Part shown: positions 53,281 to 62,851 of the stretch, one piece after another
Layout of the letters: every line of letters starts with the position of its first letter
Position numbering within the stretch: the first letter of the stretch is position 1
Assembly (NCBI GenBank): GCA_963756545.1
Contig: CAVWNY010000002.1
Span: 558,001 to 622,000, forward strand
Direction: 5' to 3'
DNA length: 64,000 nt
Source: DATFDN01 sp963756545
Lineage (GTDB): Bacteria; Pseudomonadota; Alphaproteobacteria; Acetobacterales; Acetobacteraceae
The notes under the pieces: generated by a model
Database searches by the model: none
Told to the model about the DNA's origin: nothing
What the model saw: the letters and a program-made list of their open reading frames with translations, nothing else
Made by a program: the position numbers and the translations under genes

Positions 53281-54780
53281 ATGGCGGGTGATGGCTTCAG
53301 GAATACGGGGATACTATCCGTTTCGAGTGCCGCATCGATTCCTACGATCCGGGATCTTTCTGGCGCGCGGCGGAACCTTGATGCCGTCGCGGTGTTGAAC
53401 GATCTGCTGATGGGTTGGGACTGCCTCGCCGTGCTGTTGGCGGCCGTCCTGTCGGCGTTGGCCTATTCCATCGTTCTGCGTATCGATGCACCTCTCGCGT
53501 ATTGGGCGCCCTTCTATCAGACGGTCGCGGCGGCCGGCATCATTTCTCCGCTTTTGCTGCGCGATCGCAACATGATTTCTCTCTCGCGGGCCCATCATCT
53601 CGACCGGATGCTCGCGCACTTGGTCCGGAGCGGGTTTCTCCTTGTGCTTGTCATGCTAGGTCTAGGGTTCGCGACGCATTCCCTGAATCGGATCTCCCGC
53701 CTGTGGGTGGTGCTGTGGACCGGCCTCACGCTCCTGTTCAGTGGCGTGGGGCGGGTCTGGCTGGCGAAATATCTCCACAAGCTCGAGGTCGGCGGCATGC
53801 TCGGGGACCGAGTGGCGATCGTCGGGGCGGGCTCGGTCGCCGATCGGCTGGTCGAGCATTTCCGGAAATCAAACCGATCGATTGACGTGGTCGGTGTGTT
53901 TCATGACGGATCGGACCAAACTCCAACTCATCACGTGCCACCGCGCGGCGACATCGCCGACGTCGTGGAACTGGCGCAGAAACGGCTCGTGGACTGGATT
54001 ATCCTTACATTTCCGGCGAAGGCCGAACGGCAGATCGCCGATGTCCTGCTCCAGCTGAAAACCGTATCGGCACGCATCGCGCTCTGCCCGGAGCTTGTGA
54101 CCTTCAGCCTGCCGCATCGTCAGATCGATGATCTCGACCTGCCGATGATGCTGCTTTCCGAACGTCCCCTGCGGCGCTGGCAGGTCATTGTCAAGGAGCT
54201 CGAAGACAAGGTGCTGGGCGGCCTCCTGGTCATCCTGAGCGCGCCCTTGCTGTGCCTGATAGCCCTGGCGATCCGGCTGGAATCGCCAGGTCCGGTGATT
54301 TTCAGCCAGAAGCGTCATGGTTGGAACAACACCGAGTTCACGATTCTCAAGTTCCGGACGATGCGATGGGAGCCCGAGGTGTCAGGCATGCTGCGCCAGG
54401 CAACCCGGCGAGACGCCCGCATAACCCGGATCGGCGCCTTCCTGCGCCGAACCAGCCTCGACGAGCTTCCCCAGTTGCTCAACGTCTTGCGCGGCGACAT
54501 GTCGCTAGTAGGGCCGCGACCGCACGCAGTCGCGATGCGAACCGAGGAACGGCTGTGTCACGAGATCGTCGCCGAATACGCGCACCGGCACCGGGTCAAG
54601 CCGGGGATCACGGGCTGGGCACAGGTGAGCGGCTTTCGCGGGGCGACCCAACGCGCCGAGCAGTTGCGAAAGCGGGTGGAGTACGACCTGTTTTACGCGG
54701 AGAACTGGTCGCTCATGTTTGACTTGAAGATTCTCGCGTTGACGTGTCTAAGGTTCCTAGTCGATGAGAATGCGTTTTGA
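53281..54780 (+). CDS. Polyprenyl-phosphate sugar-1-phosphate transferase (GumD/WcaJ type)
   Basis: The 499-residue protein has four to five N-terminal TMs, a Rossmann-like CoA-binding middle domain (VAIVGAGSVADRLVEHF) and the C-terminal bacterial sugar transferase domain: RLESPGPVIFSQKRHG, FTILKFRTMR, RTSLDELPQLLNVL, GDMSLVGPRPHA and GITGWAQVSGFRG. It starts each repeat unit by putting hexose-1-phosphate on undecaprenyl phosphate. ATG at 53281 follows GAGAGTGAG; the in-frame GTG at 53191 is unlikely. The 222-bp divergent gap before it contains an AT-rich stretch but no recognisable gene. Confidence 0.93.
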   Translation: MAGDGFRNTGILSVSSAASIPTIRDLSGARRNLDAVAVLNDLLMGWDCLAVLLAAVLSALAYSIVLRIDAPLAYWAPFYQTVAAAGIISPLLLRDRNMISLSRAHHLDRMLAHLVRSGFLLVLVMLGLGFATHSLNRISRLWVVLWTGLTLLFSGVGRVWLAKYLHKLEVGGMLGDRVAIVGAGSVADRLVEHFRKSNRSIDVVGVFHDGSDQTPTHHVPPRGDIADVVELAQKRLVDWIILTFPAKAERQIADVLLQLKTVSARIALCPELVTFSLPHRQIDDLDLPMMLLSERPLRRWQVIVKELEDKVLGGLLVILSAPLLCLIALAIRLESPGPVIFSQKRHGWNNTEFTILKFRTMRWEPEVSGMLRQATRRDARITRIGAFLRRTSLDELPQLLNVLRGDMSLVGPRPHAVAMRTEERLCHEIVAEYAHRHRVKPGITGWAQVSGFRGATQRAEQLRKRVEYDLFYAENWSLMFDLKILALTCLRFLVDENAF

Positions 54781-54954
54781 TAGAGCGACGGCTGGTCGCC
54801 GCTGGCGATAGATCGTGTCCGTGCGGTTTTTTGGAGATCCTCGCCCGGGCTTCGGTGCCATCATCTGGCGGCGCCGAACGCCCCTCTGCTCCGTGGTCCC
54901 GTGCCGTTGCTACGCGTTCGCGTGTCATGCCGCGTTTCGGAGACGCCAAGTAAA

Positions 54955-56577
54955 ATGGACATGCCGACCACCGTGACAAGGTTCACACAGTCTGATCTCG
55001 CCCTTTACGGCGGCGCCATGCCGCCTTCAAACACCGCCAAACGGGATTTCGCCGTCTTCATCCGCCGGTACAGGCGGCGCCTCGGGCTGGCGTTCCTGGT
55101 GACCGCGCTGTTGGCGATCGGCCTGTCGTTCGTTCCCACGGGACGATATCGGGGCGACGCGGTTTTGATAATCCGCCTCGGGCCCGAGTACGTGTATCAG
55201 GCCGCCAACGGGACAATCGGACAGCCCGGCCAGGCGTTGCCGTTCTCGAACGAGCAGATCTTCAAATCCGAGACGGCCATCCTGAGCAGCGCCAGCCTTC
55301 ATACTCAGGTCGTCAAGGAACTCGGTGTCGACACTCTCTATCCGCGATTGCTGCACCCCGGCTGGCGCGCCCGCATCCAGATGGGCGTCGAGAATGCGAT
55401 AACCGCTCCCTTCAGGTGGCTGAAGCTAATGGCTCCGGTGAAGGTCGACCCGGAGCAAGCCGCGCGGCAGCAACTCGCGACCGCCGTCCAGTTGTTCGAG
55501 CAGAATTTGCAGGTGGCGCTCGAGAAGGAGTCGGCTGTCATTTCGGTCAGCTTCCAAAACCCTAACCCGGCCGTGGTCAGTCGCACCCTGCAAGTGCTTC
55601 TTCGCGACTATTTGGAGAAGCGCCAGCAAATCTACCATCAGGACCGTTCGGCTCCTGTGGCTGAGGAACTGCGCGGTGCCGAGCGGCGGCTGACAAAGGC
55701 TGCGGCGGCGTTGCAGGATTTCAAGAGTCACAACGACGTCTTTAATTTCGCGGCGCAGCGCAATTCCCTCCTGACCCGTCGCAATGCGGCCGAGGCGGAG
55801 ATCGCGACCCTCACGGCCGACGTGGCCGCGGGAACCCGCAACGTAGCCGCGCTCGCCAGCAGCGCCGCCGCGATCGGGCCCACGATCCAGCAATATTCGG
55901 AGAGAGGCGCGGATACCTCATTCGCGGCGACGAAAACGCGCCTGATCGATGCCGAGACGAAGCTGAAACTCGCGCAGGCGCGATACGCGCCCGGCAGTCC
56001 CGTCGTGGCACTGGCGCGCCGCGATGTCGACGATGTCAGGAAGATTTTGCAGTCGGCGGCGCCCGGGCAGACCGCCGTGGTTCGAATGGGCCGAAACGCA
56101 ACCTTCGACAGCATCGATGAAGGCAGGATGAAGGCCGACGCCGCCCTGAAGGCGACCGAGGCGCGCCGCGTCGTGGTGCAGGCCACGGTGGCGGACCTCA
56201 ATCGGCAGTTGAAGGATTTCGAGGCTTTGGAAACCCGCCATGCCGACCTGGAGCAGCAAGTGGCGATCGCACGGGAAAGCGTCACTCAGTTTTCCCAGAA
56301 GCTCGACAACGTCCGCGTGCTGGATGATCAGGAGAGCGCGCGCGCGGACGCCGTCCGCATCGTCCAGCAGCCGACGGTTTCGCCGCATCCGGTCAGTTTG
56401 CAGCCCATGATCATCGGCGGCGGCTTGCTTCTGGCCATTCTGGTCATGCTCGGGGTCGCCGCGTGGACCGAATTCGCGCGGCGTGGCTTTTTGACACCGG
56501 ACGAAATCGAGCGTGATGTCGGGCTGCCGGTTCTTGGGGTTCTGCCGTACCGCTCTTTGCGGCGGTTGCCGGGATGA
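54955..56577 (+). CDS. Exopolysaccharide chain-length/export protein, GumC/Wzz type
   Basis: The 540-residue polysaccharide co-polymerase has TM1 (about 43-61), a long periplasmic coiled-coil part (about 80-460, with SKTRLIDAETKLKLAQARY-like heptads), and TM2 near the C-terminus (MIIGGGLLLAILVMLGVAAW), followed by a short cytoplasmic tail with DEIERDVGLPVLGVLPYRS. The fused BY-kinase domain of Wzc is absent; the separate P-loop protein at 63033-63767 may be its partner. It overlaps the next glycosyltransferase gene by four bases (ATGA). Confidence 0.9.
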   Translation: MDMPTTVTRFTQSDLALYGGAMPPSNTAKRDFAVFIRRYRRRLGLAFLVTALLAIGLSFVPTGRYRGDAVLIIRLGPEYVYQAANGTIGQPGQALPFSNEQIFKSETAILSSASLHTQVVKELGVDTLYPRLLHPGWRARIQMGVENAITAPFRWLKLMAPVKVDPEQAARQQLATAVQLFEQNLQVALEKESAVISVSFQNPNPAVVSRTLQVLLRDYLEKRQQIYHQDRSAPVAEELRGAERRLTKAAAALQDFKSHNDVFNFAAQRNSLLTRRNAAEAEIATLTADVAAGTRNVAALASSAAAIGPTIQQYSERGADTSFAATKTRLIDAETKLKLAQARYAPGSPVVALARRDVDDVRKILQSAAPGQTAVVRMGRNATFDSIDEGRMKADAALKATEARRVVVQATVADLNRQLKDFEALETRHADLEQQVAIARESVTQFSQKLDNVRVLDDQESARADAVRIVQQPTVSPHPVSLQPMIIGGGLLLAILVMLGVAAWTEFARRGFLTPDEIERDVGLPVLGVLPYRSLRRLPG

Positions 56578-57695
56578 GGGTCGGCAGCAAGCCGGCATTC
56601 TCCCACGGGCTCGACATCGTTCTATTTCTGCGGGTTGAAGCCCTGGCCGGTGCGGAGCTGAGTATGTTCCGCGTCGTCGAGGATCTGCAGGCGCGCGGAC
56701 TTCGGGTTGTCTCCGCGCTCTACGGATCGGCGCCCGCTCGCGTCGCCCAGGAATATCCTCGGCTGAACGTGCTCGCCCTGCCCGTTCGCCGGACCCGGAG
56801 CGCGATCCTGCCGCTGGCCCGCTTATTGCGCTCGAGCCGTCCTCGGGTCCTGCTCTCGGCGCTCACCATGACCAACTGCGCCGCCGCGCTGGGTGCCCGC
56901 TTGTCCGGAACGGCCACGCGGGTCATCCAGACGGAGCATAACCCCGTGGTCGTTCGGTTGCGCCATGACGGGGCGAGGCGAGCGGCCTATATTCGTATGC
57001 TGCGCAGCTCGTACACCAGGGCGGATGCCGTCGTCGCGGTGTCGTCCGGTGTCGCCCGCGAGATCGAGGAGATCACGCGAAACGCAGTGTCACCACGGGT
57101 CATTTACAACCCGGTCGTTGATGGCGAGGTGCAGCCGTCTTCGGGCGCGCCCCATCCTTGGCTCGGTCCCGGAGAGCCGCCCTGCATCCTCGCGATGGGA
57201 CGGCTCAGCCCAGAAAAGGGCTACCCGCGCCTGCTCGCCGCGTTTGCCCAGCTTGTCAAGCGACATCCATGCCGGATGATCATCCTTGGGGAAGGGTCCC
57301 AGAGAGGGGAGCTCGAGCAACTCCGCGACCGGCTCGGGCTGGGGACGAGTTTGCTGCTTCCCGGATTCGTGGCTCGCCCCAAGGACTGGATCCAGCATGG
57401 TTCGTTGTATGTCTGTTCATCGGAGTACGAGGGATTTGGCAACGCCATCGTGGAGGCGCTTGACTGCGGCGTGTCGGTGGTTTCCACGGATTGTCCATTC
57501 GGGCCCGGGGAGATCCTAGGGAGCGGCCGCTGGGGACGCTTGGTCCCGCTCGGGCGCACCGATCTTCTGGCGGACGGGATGGAAGACGTGCTGGCGCAGC
57601 CCTTTGACAAAGCGCCGCTCCGTGAAAGGGCTGCGACCTTCAGCCGCGCGAGGTCCGCCGACGGCTACGCCAAGCTGGTATCGGAGATGATTTAG
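56574..57695 (+). CDS. GT4-family glycosyltransferase
   Basis: The 373-residue GT-B protein has LFLRVEALAGAELSMFRVVE at the acceptor domain and, in the donor domain, LAMGRLSPEKGYPRLLAAFA, GEGSQRGELEQLRDRLGL and the E-x7-E motif in SSEYEGFGNAIVEALDCG. It should add one sugar to the lipid-linked repeat unit on the cytoplasmic face. Translation is coupled to the GumC-like gene by the ATGA overlap. Convergent with the next glycosyltransferase gene. Confidence 0.92.
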   Translation: MRVGSKPAFSHGLDIVLFLRVEALAGAELSMFRVVEDLQARGLRVVSALYGSAPARVAQEYPRLNVLALPVRRTRSAILPLARLLRSSRPRVLLSALTMTNCAAALGARLSGTATRVIQTEHNPVVVRLRHDGARRAAYIRMLRSSYTRADAVVAVSSGVAREIEEITRNAVSPRVIYNPVVDGEVQPSSGAPHPWLGPGEPPCILAMGRLSPEKGYPRLLAAFAQLVKRHPCRMIILGEGSQRGELEQLRDRLGLGTSLLLPGFVARPKDWIQHGSLYVCSSEYEGFGNAIVEALDCGVSVVSTDCPFGPGEILGSGRWGRLVPLGRTDLLADGMEDVLAQPFDKAPLRERAATFSRARSADGYAKLVSEMI

Positions 57696-57728
57696 CTGCT
57701 GGGCTGGATCACGCGCCTCTCGCGGATA

Positions 57729-58868
57729 TCACGCTCGCGCGGGCTTTACCATGCCTCGATAAATCTCTTCCACCTCCGCCGTGACATGTTTTGCCTCGAA
57801 ACAGCGCCAAGCATACCGTCGGTTGGCAGCTCCCACTTGCTCGCGCCAGTCGTGGTTGCAGAGCATCCAGTCCAAGGCTTCGGCGATACTGACGGCTGTC
57901 GCCGTCTCAAGCAGGACGCCGTGCTCACGATCTCGAACGACAGAGGGTATGCCGCCCACTTTCGTCGTCAGAACGGGCTTACCCGCCCCCAATGCCTCGA
58001 GCAGGGCCACCGGCATCCCCTCACCATAGTGACTAGGCAGGGCATAGATAGTGCAGTCATTCAGCAACGTGCCCTTCTCGGCCCCACGCACGTAACCGGG
58101 AAACGTGACACGATCCTTGATCCCGAGCTCGGCCACCAATTTTCGGAGCCCATCCGCCTCTTCGCCATCTCCAGCAAGGACCAGGTCGACGTCGTCATAT
58201 CGCCCCGCAATCTCAGCGAAGCCGGCGGTGAGTTCGTACACCCCCTTCGGCCGGTCGAAGCGGGACATGAACAAAATGGTCCGGCGCCGGGGTAACGACA
58301 CGTTGACCCTCGGCAGCAAGTCACCGTCAAACATCGTTTTGGTAACGCGGATCGAATCACCGTCGAGGCCCATGCCGCAGAGCAAGGTTTTAAACTCGGG
58401 CGCCAGGACCAGGATACGACTGGCGCCGCGGAGCAGGAATACGCATAGGCGCCGCAACACGCCGCTTTGCTCGATCGATCTCGCCAAGGACCAGAACCAG
58501 CCATGGATGTACAGCAGTACGGTTCGCTGGCCCGACGCCCTTAATGCCAGCAGAATCAATGCATCCCGGATCGCTGCTTTTGGAACCAAACTGGTGTTGA
58601 CGTGAACCACGTCATAGTGCCTGAACAGCCCGAGCCAGAGCACCTTGGCCGGCACCGTTACCAGCCGGAGGAGCACCGCCAACGCGCTCTCTCCTGGGAC
58701 GCTGCCAGCAGAGATCTGCGTCACCTCGCAGTTGGTCAAATGGGATTTCAACGTCTCGATGAATTCGGCGATGCCGCCGGCCGTCTTGGCATCTACCGAG
58801 AGCATCAAGATACGAAGCGGCGCTGTCGGGGGGTCAGCAGAATTCATAATGCAACAATCGCTAGTCAC
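57729..58868 (-). CDS. GT4-family glycosyltransferase
   Basis: A 379-residue GT-B glycosyltransferase: LRILMLSVDAKTAGGIAEFI, FMSRFDRPKGVYELTAGFAE, GDGEEADGLRKLVAELGI and the E-x7-E motif in HYGEGMPVALLEALGAGKP. Probably a second sugar transferase of the exopolysaccharide pathway. Two starts are possible: GTG at 58868, whose codon overlaps the stop of the small upstream frame (GTGACTAG, suggesting coupling), or ATG at 58847. Neither has a strong ribosome-binding site. Confidence 0.9.
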   Translation of the reverse strand: MTSDCCIMNSADPPTAPLRILMLSVDAKTAGGIAEFIETLKSHLTNCEVTQISAGSVPGESALAVLLRLVTVPAKVLWLGLFRHYDVVHVNTSLVPKAAIRDALILLALRASGQRTVLLYIHGWFWSLARSIEQSGVLRRLCVFLLRGASRILVLAPEFKTLLCGMGLDGDSIRVTKTMFDGDLLPRVNVSLPRRRTILFMSRFDRPKGVYELTAGFAEIAGRYDDVDLVLAGDGEEADGLRKLVAELGIKDRVTFPGYVRGAEKGTLLNDCTIYALPSHYGEGMPVALLEALGAGKPVLTTKVGGIPSVVRDREHGVLLETATAVSIAEALDWMLCNHDWREQVGAANRRYAWRCFEAKHVTAEVEEIYRGMVKPARA

Positions 58869-59175
58869 GGATCGGAAGGATACTCACGTTCGCCTGGTCG
58901 GTGTGTCGGGCCGGATAGCGCGCCCGGTAGCCGATCCCGGCGTGCCCAAGGGCTGTATTCGCGGCCACGTCAGGGGAAGGTTGCTCGTCGCCGGGCGAGG
59001 CCGCAAGCAGCCTCCGCCATAGTTCACCGAACTGTGCCTCGGCTTGACTGGATGCGCGTAACAGCGGATCTGGCGGCCCGCGGTTCCGATCTTCTCCGGG
59101 AGCGCGATGCCGTGACTGACCCGGCGGGGCTCCTGGAACGAAATTTTGACTCGACTTTCCGCCCGTGCTCGGCAC
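58861..59175 (-). CDS. Possible small gene upstream of a glycosyltransferase gene
   Basis: A 104-codon frame with a GTG start. The first third is Pro/Gly/Arg-rich and may not be translated, but the rest (AEAQFGELWRRLLAASPGDE and GHAGIGYRARYPARHTDQAN) has codon use like a real gene, with mostly G or C at third positions. Its stop overlaps the GTG of the next gene. No family is recognised, and the true start could be further in or out. Nothing else is visible in 58869-59209. Confidence 0.35.
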   Translation of the reverse strand: MPSTGGKSSQNFVPGAPPGQSRHRAPGEDRNRGPPDPLLRASSQAEAQFGELWRRLLAASPGDEQPSPDVAANTALGHAGIGYRARYPARHTDQANVSILPIRD

Positions 59176-59209
59176 CCACTGTCTGCTGGATTACCTGCAG
59201 GACATTGCG

Positions 59210-59749
59210 ATGTCGGATTGGTCGGAGGCGGCATTCGAACAATTGACGGATGTTCTGGTCCGGTTCGAGTTGCAGTTGCGGATGATTGACAGCGCCCGGG
59301 CGGATGCTTTGCTCGCTGAAGAGGACCGGCTGTGGGAGGCGTCCAGGAACTCGCGCGCACTAACCGCCATCGCTCGCTGGATTGAAGAGGCGACTTCGGC
59401 CGAAAGAAACCATCCTCCCGCTGGCGCATGGCTGCGGATCGAGAAGACCGGGGTTGCGCTCGACGGTTCTCAGCCGACGCTGCACACCCCTGCGCCAGCC
59501 TCGTTCCGCATCTTCGATCCCACCGACCCGCACGGCTCTGGGGGCTGGATATTGACATTCGAGATCCTGCCGGGCGCAATAATTCGGAGCCGCGTCCTCC
59601 GGACTGGAGGCGCCAGTTCGCGGGGGGACGGCGATGGTCAGGGAACCGTCCTGAGGTTGGCCGATCTGGAAGCCATGGGAGGACATTTTATAAGGGAGGC
59701 GTTCCGCCGCGTCCTTGCGTTGCCGCCAGGCTCGAACCGGCCTGTTTGA
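59210..59749 (+). CDS. Hypothetical protein in the exopolysaccharide cluster
   Basis: The 179-residue protein has a helical, acidic N-terminal half (SDWSEAAFEQLTDVLVRFEL, ADALLAEEDRLWEASRNSRA) and a second half with strands (GSGGWILTFEILPGAIIRSR). There is no signal peptide, membrane segment or recognised motif. CAGGA eight bases before the ATG at 59210 supports this start over one at 59165. It is convergent with the PaaK-like gene, 14 bp away. Confidence 0.55.
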   Translation: MSDWSEAAFEQLTDVLVRFELQLRMIDSARADALLAEEDRLWEASRNSRALTAIARWIEEATSAERNHPPAGAWLRIEKTGVALDGSQPTLHTPAPASFRIFDPTDPHGSGGWILTFEILPGAIIRSRVLRTGGASSRGDGDGQGTVLRLADLEAMGGHFIREAFRRVLALPPGSNRPV

Positions 59750-59763
59750 CCCGCGGAATCGGG

Positions 59764-61233
59764 CTAGGCTCCCTCGCCGACCGGGTCGGCCTCGCGGACG
59801 GGCATCGTCGGCTGCCACAGAGGGCGTTCCAGTCTCTGATCGACCAGTTTGCATTTTCCCGTGCGCCCGACGGGCAGTTCGTCGACGATCTCAATCGCGA
59901 CTTCGAGGACGTCCGCCACGCGCCGGCGCATTGGAACAAGCATGGCCTCAAGGCGGTCCGGCGAGGCGTCCTCGCAAGCCACGACTTTCATCACCACCTT
60001 GCCAGGCGTATCCTGATAATACTGGTATGCCCAGATCACCCCAGCATAGTTCTCCTGATCCAGACTGACGACCGAGATCGGTTCCTCACGCCGGCCGAAC
60101 ACATATTCCTGTGACCATTTAGAGCTGATCCGCCGGACCTTTAACCGGTACCCGTTGCTCTCGCAAGGAAGCTCACCGAGAATACCTTCGTCTCCGATAT
60201 CGTATCGTATCATGGGCATGCCGCGATTCCCAAGACCCGTGCTAACAATTCGGCCACGCCTGCCAATCTCGGAGACCGGGCGGCCTTGCGTGTCCACCAG
60301 TTCGGTTATGCCATAGAGTGGCTCAAATTCGTAACACCCTGGGTCAGAGGTGGAGTCGCCGGCGATGGCGACGCGCTCGGACATGCCGTAGAAGCTGAGA
60401 ATGGGACGCCTCCCGAACGAGTCGCTCAGGAGGCTCCTCTGGCTCGGATAGAGGACCTCGCTGGCCGTCAGAATACCGCGCAACGAGTCCGGCGGGGTGA
60501 AACCCCGGGCGATCGCCTGTCGGGCGACGCAACACAGGGCCGATGGCACGCCATACAGCCACCGCACCTGGTGGCGATGCAAAAGCGCAAGGTAATCGTC
60601 GATCACCTTCTCGCTAAGATGAAACGGCGAAAGCCAAAGTTCACGCAGCGGTGCGTCATAACGCCACGTCTTTTCTCCGCCAGCGGCATTCCCGCCGTAG
60701 TCCCGAAGGATCGCGCGGCCATCTCCCAACCGATAGCCGATCCGCGACCAGATGTGGTGCAGGAAGGCCATTTCCCGGATGCTCACGTCACGATCGAGAT
60801 AAATATGGAGCGGGATGCGCCCGCTGCTCCCGCTGGTTTGCCGCAGGATGGCCTGGTCTTGTGGAACGACCAGCATACGCTGCCAATTTGCCGCGACCTC
60901 GTCGCGTCCCAGCACGGGCAGCCGGGTAAGATCGCACAGGTCAAACGAGGTCGGATCCACCGCGCCGCCGAACGCGGAGCGGAACCGCTCTCTATAGAAA
61001 TCGCTTTTGCTCTGGGCCGCGCCGATAATCACCCGCATGGCTGCGGCCTGAATGCGGCGCGCCAACTCGGGATCGGCCTCCGCCGCCGCGAGCCTTTCGC
61101 GGCACTCGCGATACCGAGGACCGAACCGGGACGAAAACGGCAACAGTGCGAGTCCGGGAGATAGGGCGACTTTCAACCATCTCGGGAAACGCACATATCT
61201 CGTGCGGACCACGTCCATAGCCGACGCGAGCAT
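59764..61233 (-). CDS. PaaK/CapK-like adenylate-forming enzyme
   Basis: The 489-residue protein resembles phenylacetate-CoA ligase and CapK-type proteins found in polysaccharide clusters. The ATP-binding loop ILRQTSGSSGRIPLHIYLDR is near residue 130, GMSERVAIAGD is in the middle, and GLGNRGMPMIRYDIGDEG and the final ELPVGRTGKCKLVDQRLERP lysine region match the adenylating fold. It should activate a carboxylic acid with ATP, for CoA or direct transfer. AAGGAG six bases before the ATG gives a strong start. It is 30 bp downstream of the flavoprotein gene, so they form an operon. Confidence 0.88.
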   Translation of the reverse strand: MLASAMDVVRTRYVRFPRWLKVALSPGLALLPFSSRFGPRYRECRERLAAAEADPELARRIQAAAMRVIIGAAQSKSDFYRERFRSAFGGAVDPTSFDLCDLTRLPVLGRDEVAANWQRMLVVPQDQAILRQTSGSSGRIPLHIYLDRDVSIREMAFLHHIWSRIGYRLGDGRAILRDYGGNAAGGEKTWRYDAPLRELWLSPFHLSEKVIDDYLALLHRHQVRWLYGVPSALCCVARQAIARGFTPPDSLRGILTASEVLYPSQRSLLSDSFGRRPILSFYGMSERVAIAGDSTSDPGCYEFEPLYGITELVDTQGRPVSEIGRRGRIVSTGLGNRGMPMIRYDIGDEGILGELPCESNGYRLKVRRISSKWSQEYVFGRREEPISVVSLDQENYAGVIWAYQYYQDTPGKVVMKVVACEDASPDRLEAMLVPMRRRVADVLEVAIEIVDELPVGRTGKCKLVDQRLERPLWQPTMPVREADPVGEGA

Positions 61234-61263
61234 CTTATCTCCTTAAGGCCGCTCCCGCCGCCT

Positions 61264-62499
61264 TCAACGAGCCGTGACGGCAACGGGACTGAACGCCACC
61301 GAACGGGAGGCAAACTCGGCCAGGTGCAGCGCGATTCGGCGCGACGCGAACTCGGCCCCCACGACGAACCGCATCGGCGGTCCAAAGCTGTTCGACGATA
61401 GCGGCCCCGCGAAGTAGAGGCCGCGGACGGATGACTGGAAGTCGCGCGAGAGAACCGGCGTGTCACCCGCCAGATTTAGGGCGGCCAGTAGATCTCTGTC
61501 CAGGAAGTCCAGTCGGCGCGCGTCAAGCTTATAGCCGGTCGCCGCCACGACGTGATCGGCCGACATGTCCTGCTCCGCTCCGCGGTGATCCGCCAACGCG
61601 AGATGAACCCGACCCCCTCTGGCCGTCGCCCCACGCAGGCTGAGGCCGGCGTGGGTGGGAATCCGGCCCACGACCATTTCCTTGGTAAACCAGCCGGGGG
61701 TCGGCCTGAGATAGCCCTGCACCGTCCGCAAGCGCACGCTCTCCGGCAAGAAATGAAACAGCATCGGCGCGTCGCTGATGATCTGAGAGCGCCATCCGAG
61801 CCCGATCGGCGAGGCTGGCCGCCTCGCGCGCCGCCAGAGCGTACGGGGCTCAACGATCCGGTCCTGGAACCGGATTTCGGGCGTTCGCGCAACGACCCGC
61901 ACGTTGGAGCCATGTTCGTGCAACTGGATCGCGAGATCCATCGCCGAAGCCCCGCCCCCGAGCACGATAACGTCGCGCTGGCGAAAGCAGTCAACCCTCT
62001 TATGATCGGCGCTATGGCTAAGGTGATCCGGTGACAATGTCGCCAAGGGGGCCGGTATTTGCTTGAAATACCCAAGGCCGACCGCGACCACGACCACGCT
62101 TGCCGTCACTTCCCTGCCATCACTCAATCCGAGAGTGAAACCTCCGTTCACACGGGCCAGGGAGACGACGACGCCATCATCGACGTTCGGGACGAGGCGG
62201 CGCTGGAATTCAAGCGCGTAGTCGGCGAACACACGCCTCGGAATAGGCACGCCCAGGTCCCTGTAGCCGATGCCGTGTTGCGCGCAGTAGGACTTCAACG
62301 TGAAGCGCCCTTCCGGATCCGACAAATTGGAGGCGAAACCGTCGGATTTGAGGAACATCCCCTCGACCATTTTCTCCTGCCAGGTTTCCATGACGCGGCC
62401 GAAGATATTGAACGGAACCCCTCGGGCGCGCAGGTGCGAAGCCAGCGAGAGCCCATACGGGCCGGCCCCAATGATCGCGACTTTCGCGGGAGTGCTCAT
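61264..62499 (-). CDS. FAD/NAD(P)-binding oxidoreductase of the flavoprotein monooxygenase type
   Basis: The 411-residue protein has an N-terminal FAD motif (VAIIGAGPYGLSLASHLRA), a NAD(P) motif (VIVLGGGASAMDLAIQLHEH) and the ATGYKLD segment typical of N-hydroxylases and Baeyer-Villiger-like enzymes. Substrate unknown. GGAGG a few bases before ATG 62499 supports this start; the upstream in-frame extension is Pro/Gly-rich. Being co-transcribed with the PaaK-like gene, it may oxidise the acid, or its attached form, that the ligase activates (inference). Confidence 0.88.
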   Translation of the reverse strand: MSTPAKVAIIGAGPYGLSLASHLRARGVPFNIFGRVMETWQEKMVEGMFLKSDGFASNLSDPEGRFTLKSYCAQHGIGYRDLGVPIPRRVFADYALEFQRRLVPNVDDGVVVSLARVNGGFTLGLSDGREVTASVVVVAVGLGYFKQIPAPLATLSPDHLSHSADHKRVDCFRQRDVIVLGGGASAMDLAIQLHEHGSNVRVVARTPEIRFQDRIVEPRTLWRRARRPASPIGLGWRSQIISDAPMLFHFLPESVRLRTVQGYLRPTPGWFTKEMVVGRIPTHAGLSLRGATARGGRVHLALADHRGAEQDMSADHVVAATGYKLDARRLDFLDRDLLAALNLAGDTPVLSRDFQSSVRGLYFAGPLSSNSFGPPMRFVVGAEFASRRIALHLAEFASRSVAFSPVAVTAR

Positions 62500-62661
62500 G
62501 TCTCCTCCATGGGCGACGGACCTGGAAGGTAACAGTGTAACTGAAGCCGCGCTTGGGCCCCCAGCCGCCCGGCCGGGAGCCAGCCGGAAGCATCCCGGTG
62601 CGCCGGTGCGGCCGAACGGATCGGACGGCGTGCGACTGCCATCATCTGCGCCCACCGTATG

Positions 62662-62799
62662 TCATTTACCGATATCTGCCCTGCGAACCCGGGGCCGGGC
62701 GCCGCTTGCTTCGAGCAAGTCACTCCGGGCCTCGAAGTCCAAACTCGCGATATACCGGCCCAAAGCACCCCTTCGGAGCGTCAGTGCATGTTCCATCAT
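62662..62799 (-). CDS. Possible 45-residue small protein
   Basis: Frame MMEHALTLRRGALGRYIASL continuing to RVRRADIGK, with gene-like codon choice and a GAAGG some distance upstream. The frame stays open upstream to 62973, but that part looks random. Family unknown. The gap 62500-63032 otherwise holds only this, the frame at 62852-63004 and an AT-rich patch near 62950-63000. Confidence 0.3.
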   Translation of the reverse strand: MMEHALTLRRGALGRYIASLDFEARSDLLEASGARPRVRRADIGK

Positions 62800-62851
62800 T
62801 TCGGCACGGGCAACCTTCCCGATCAAGACGCGGCCGAACAATACGCGGTTA

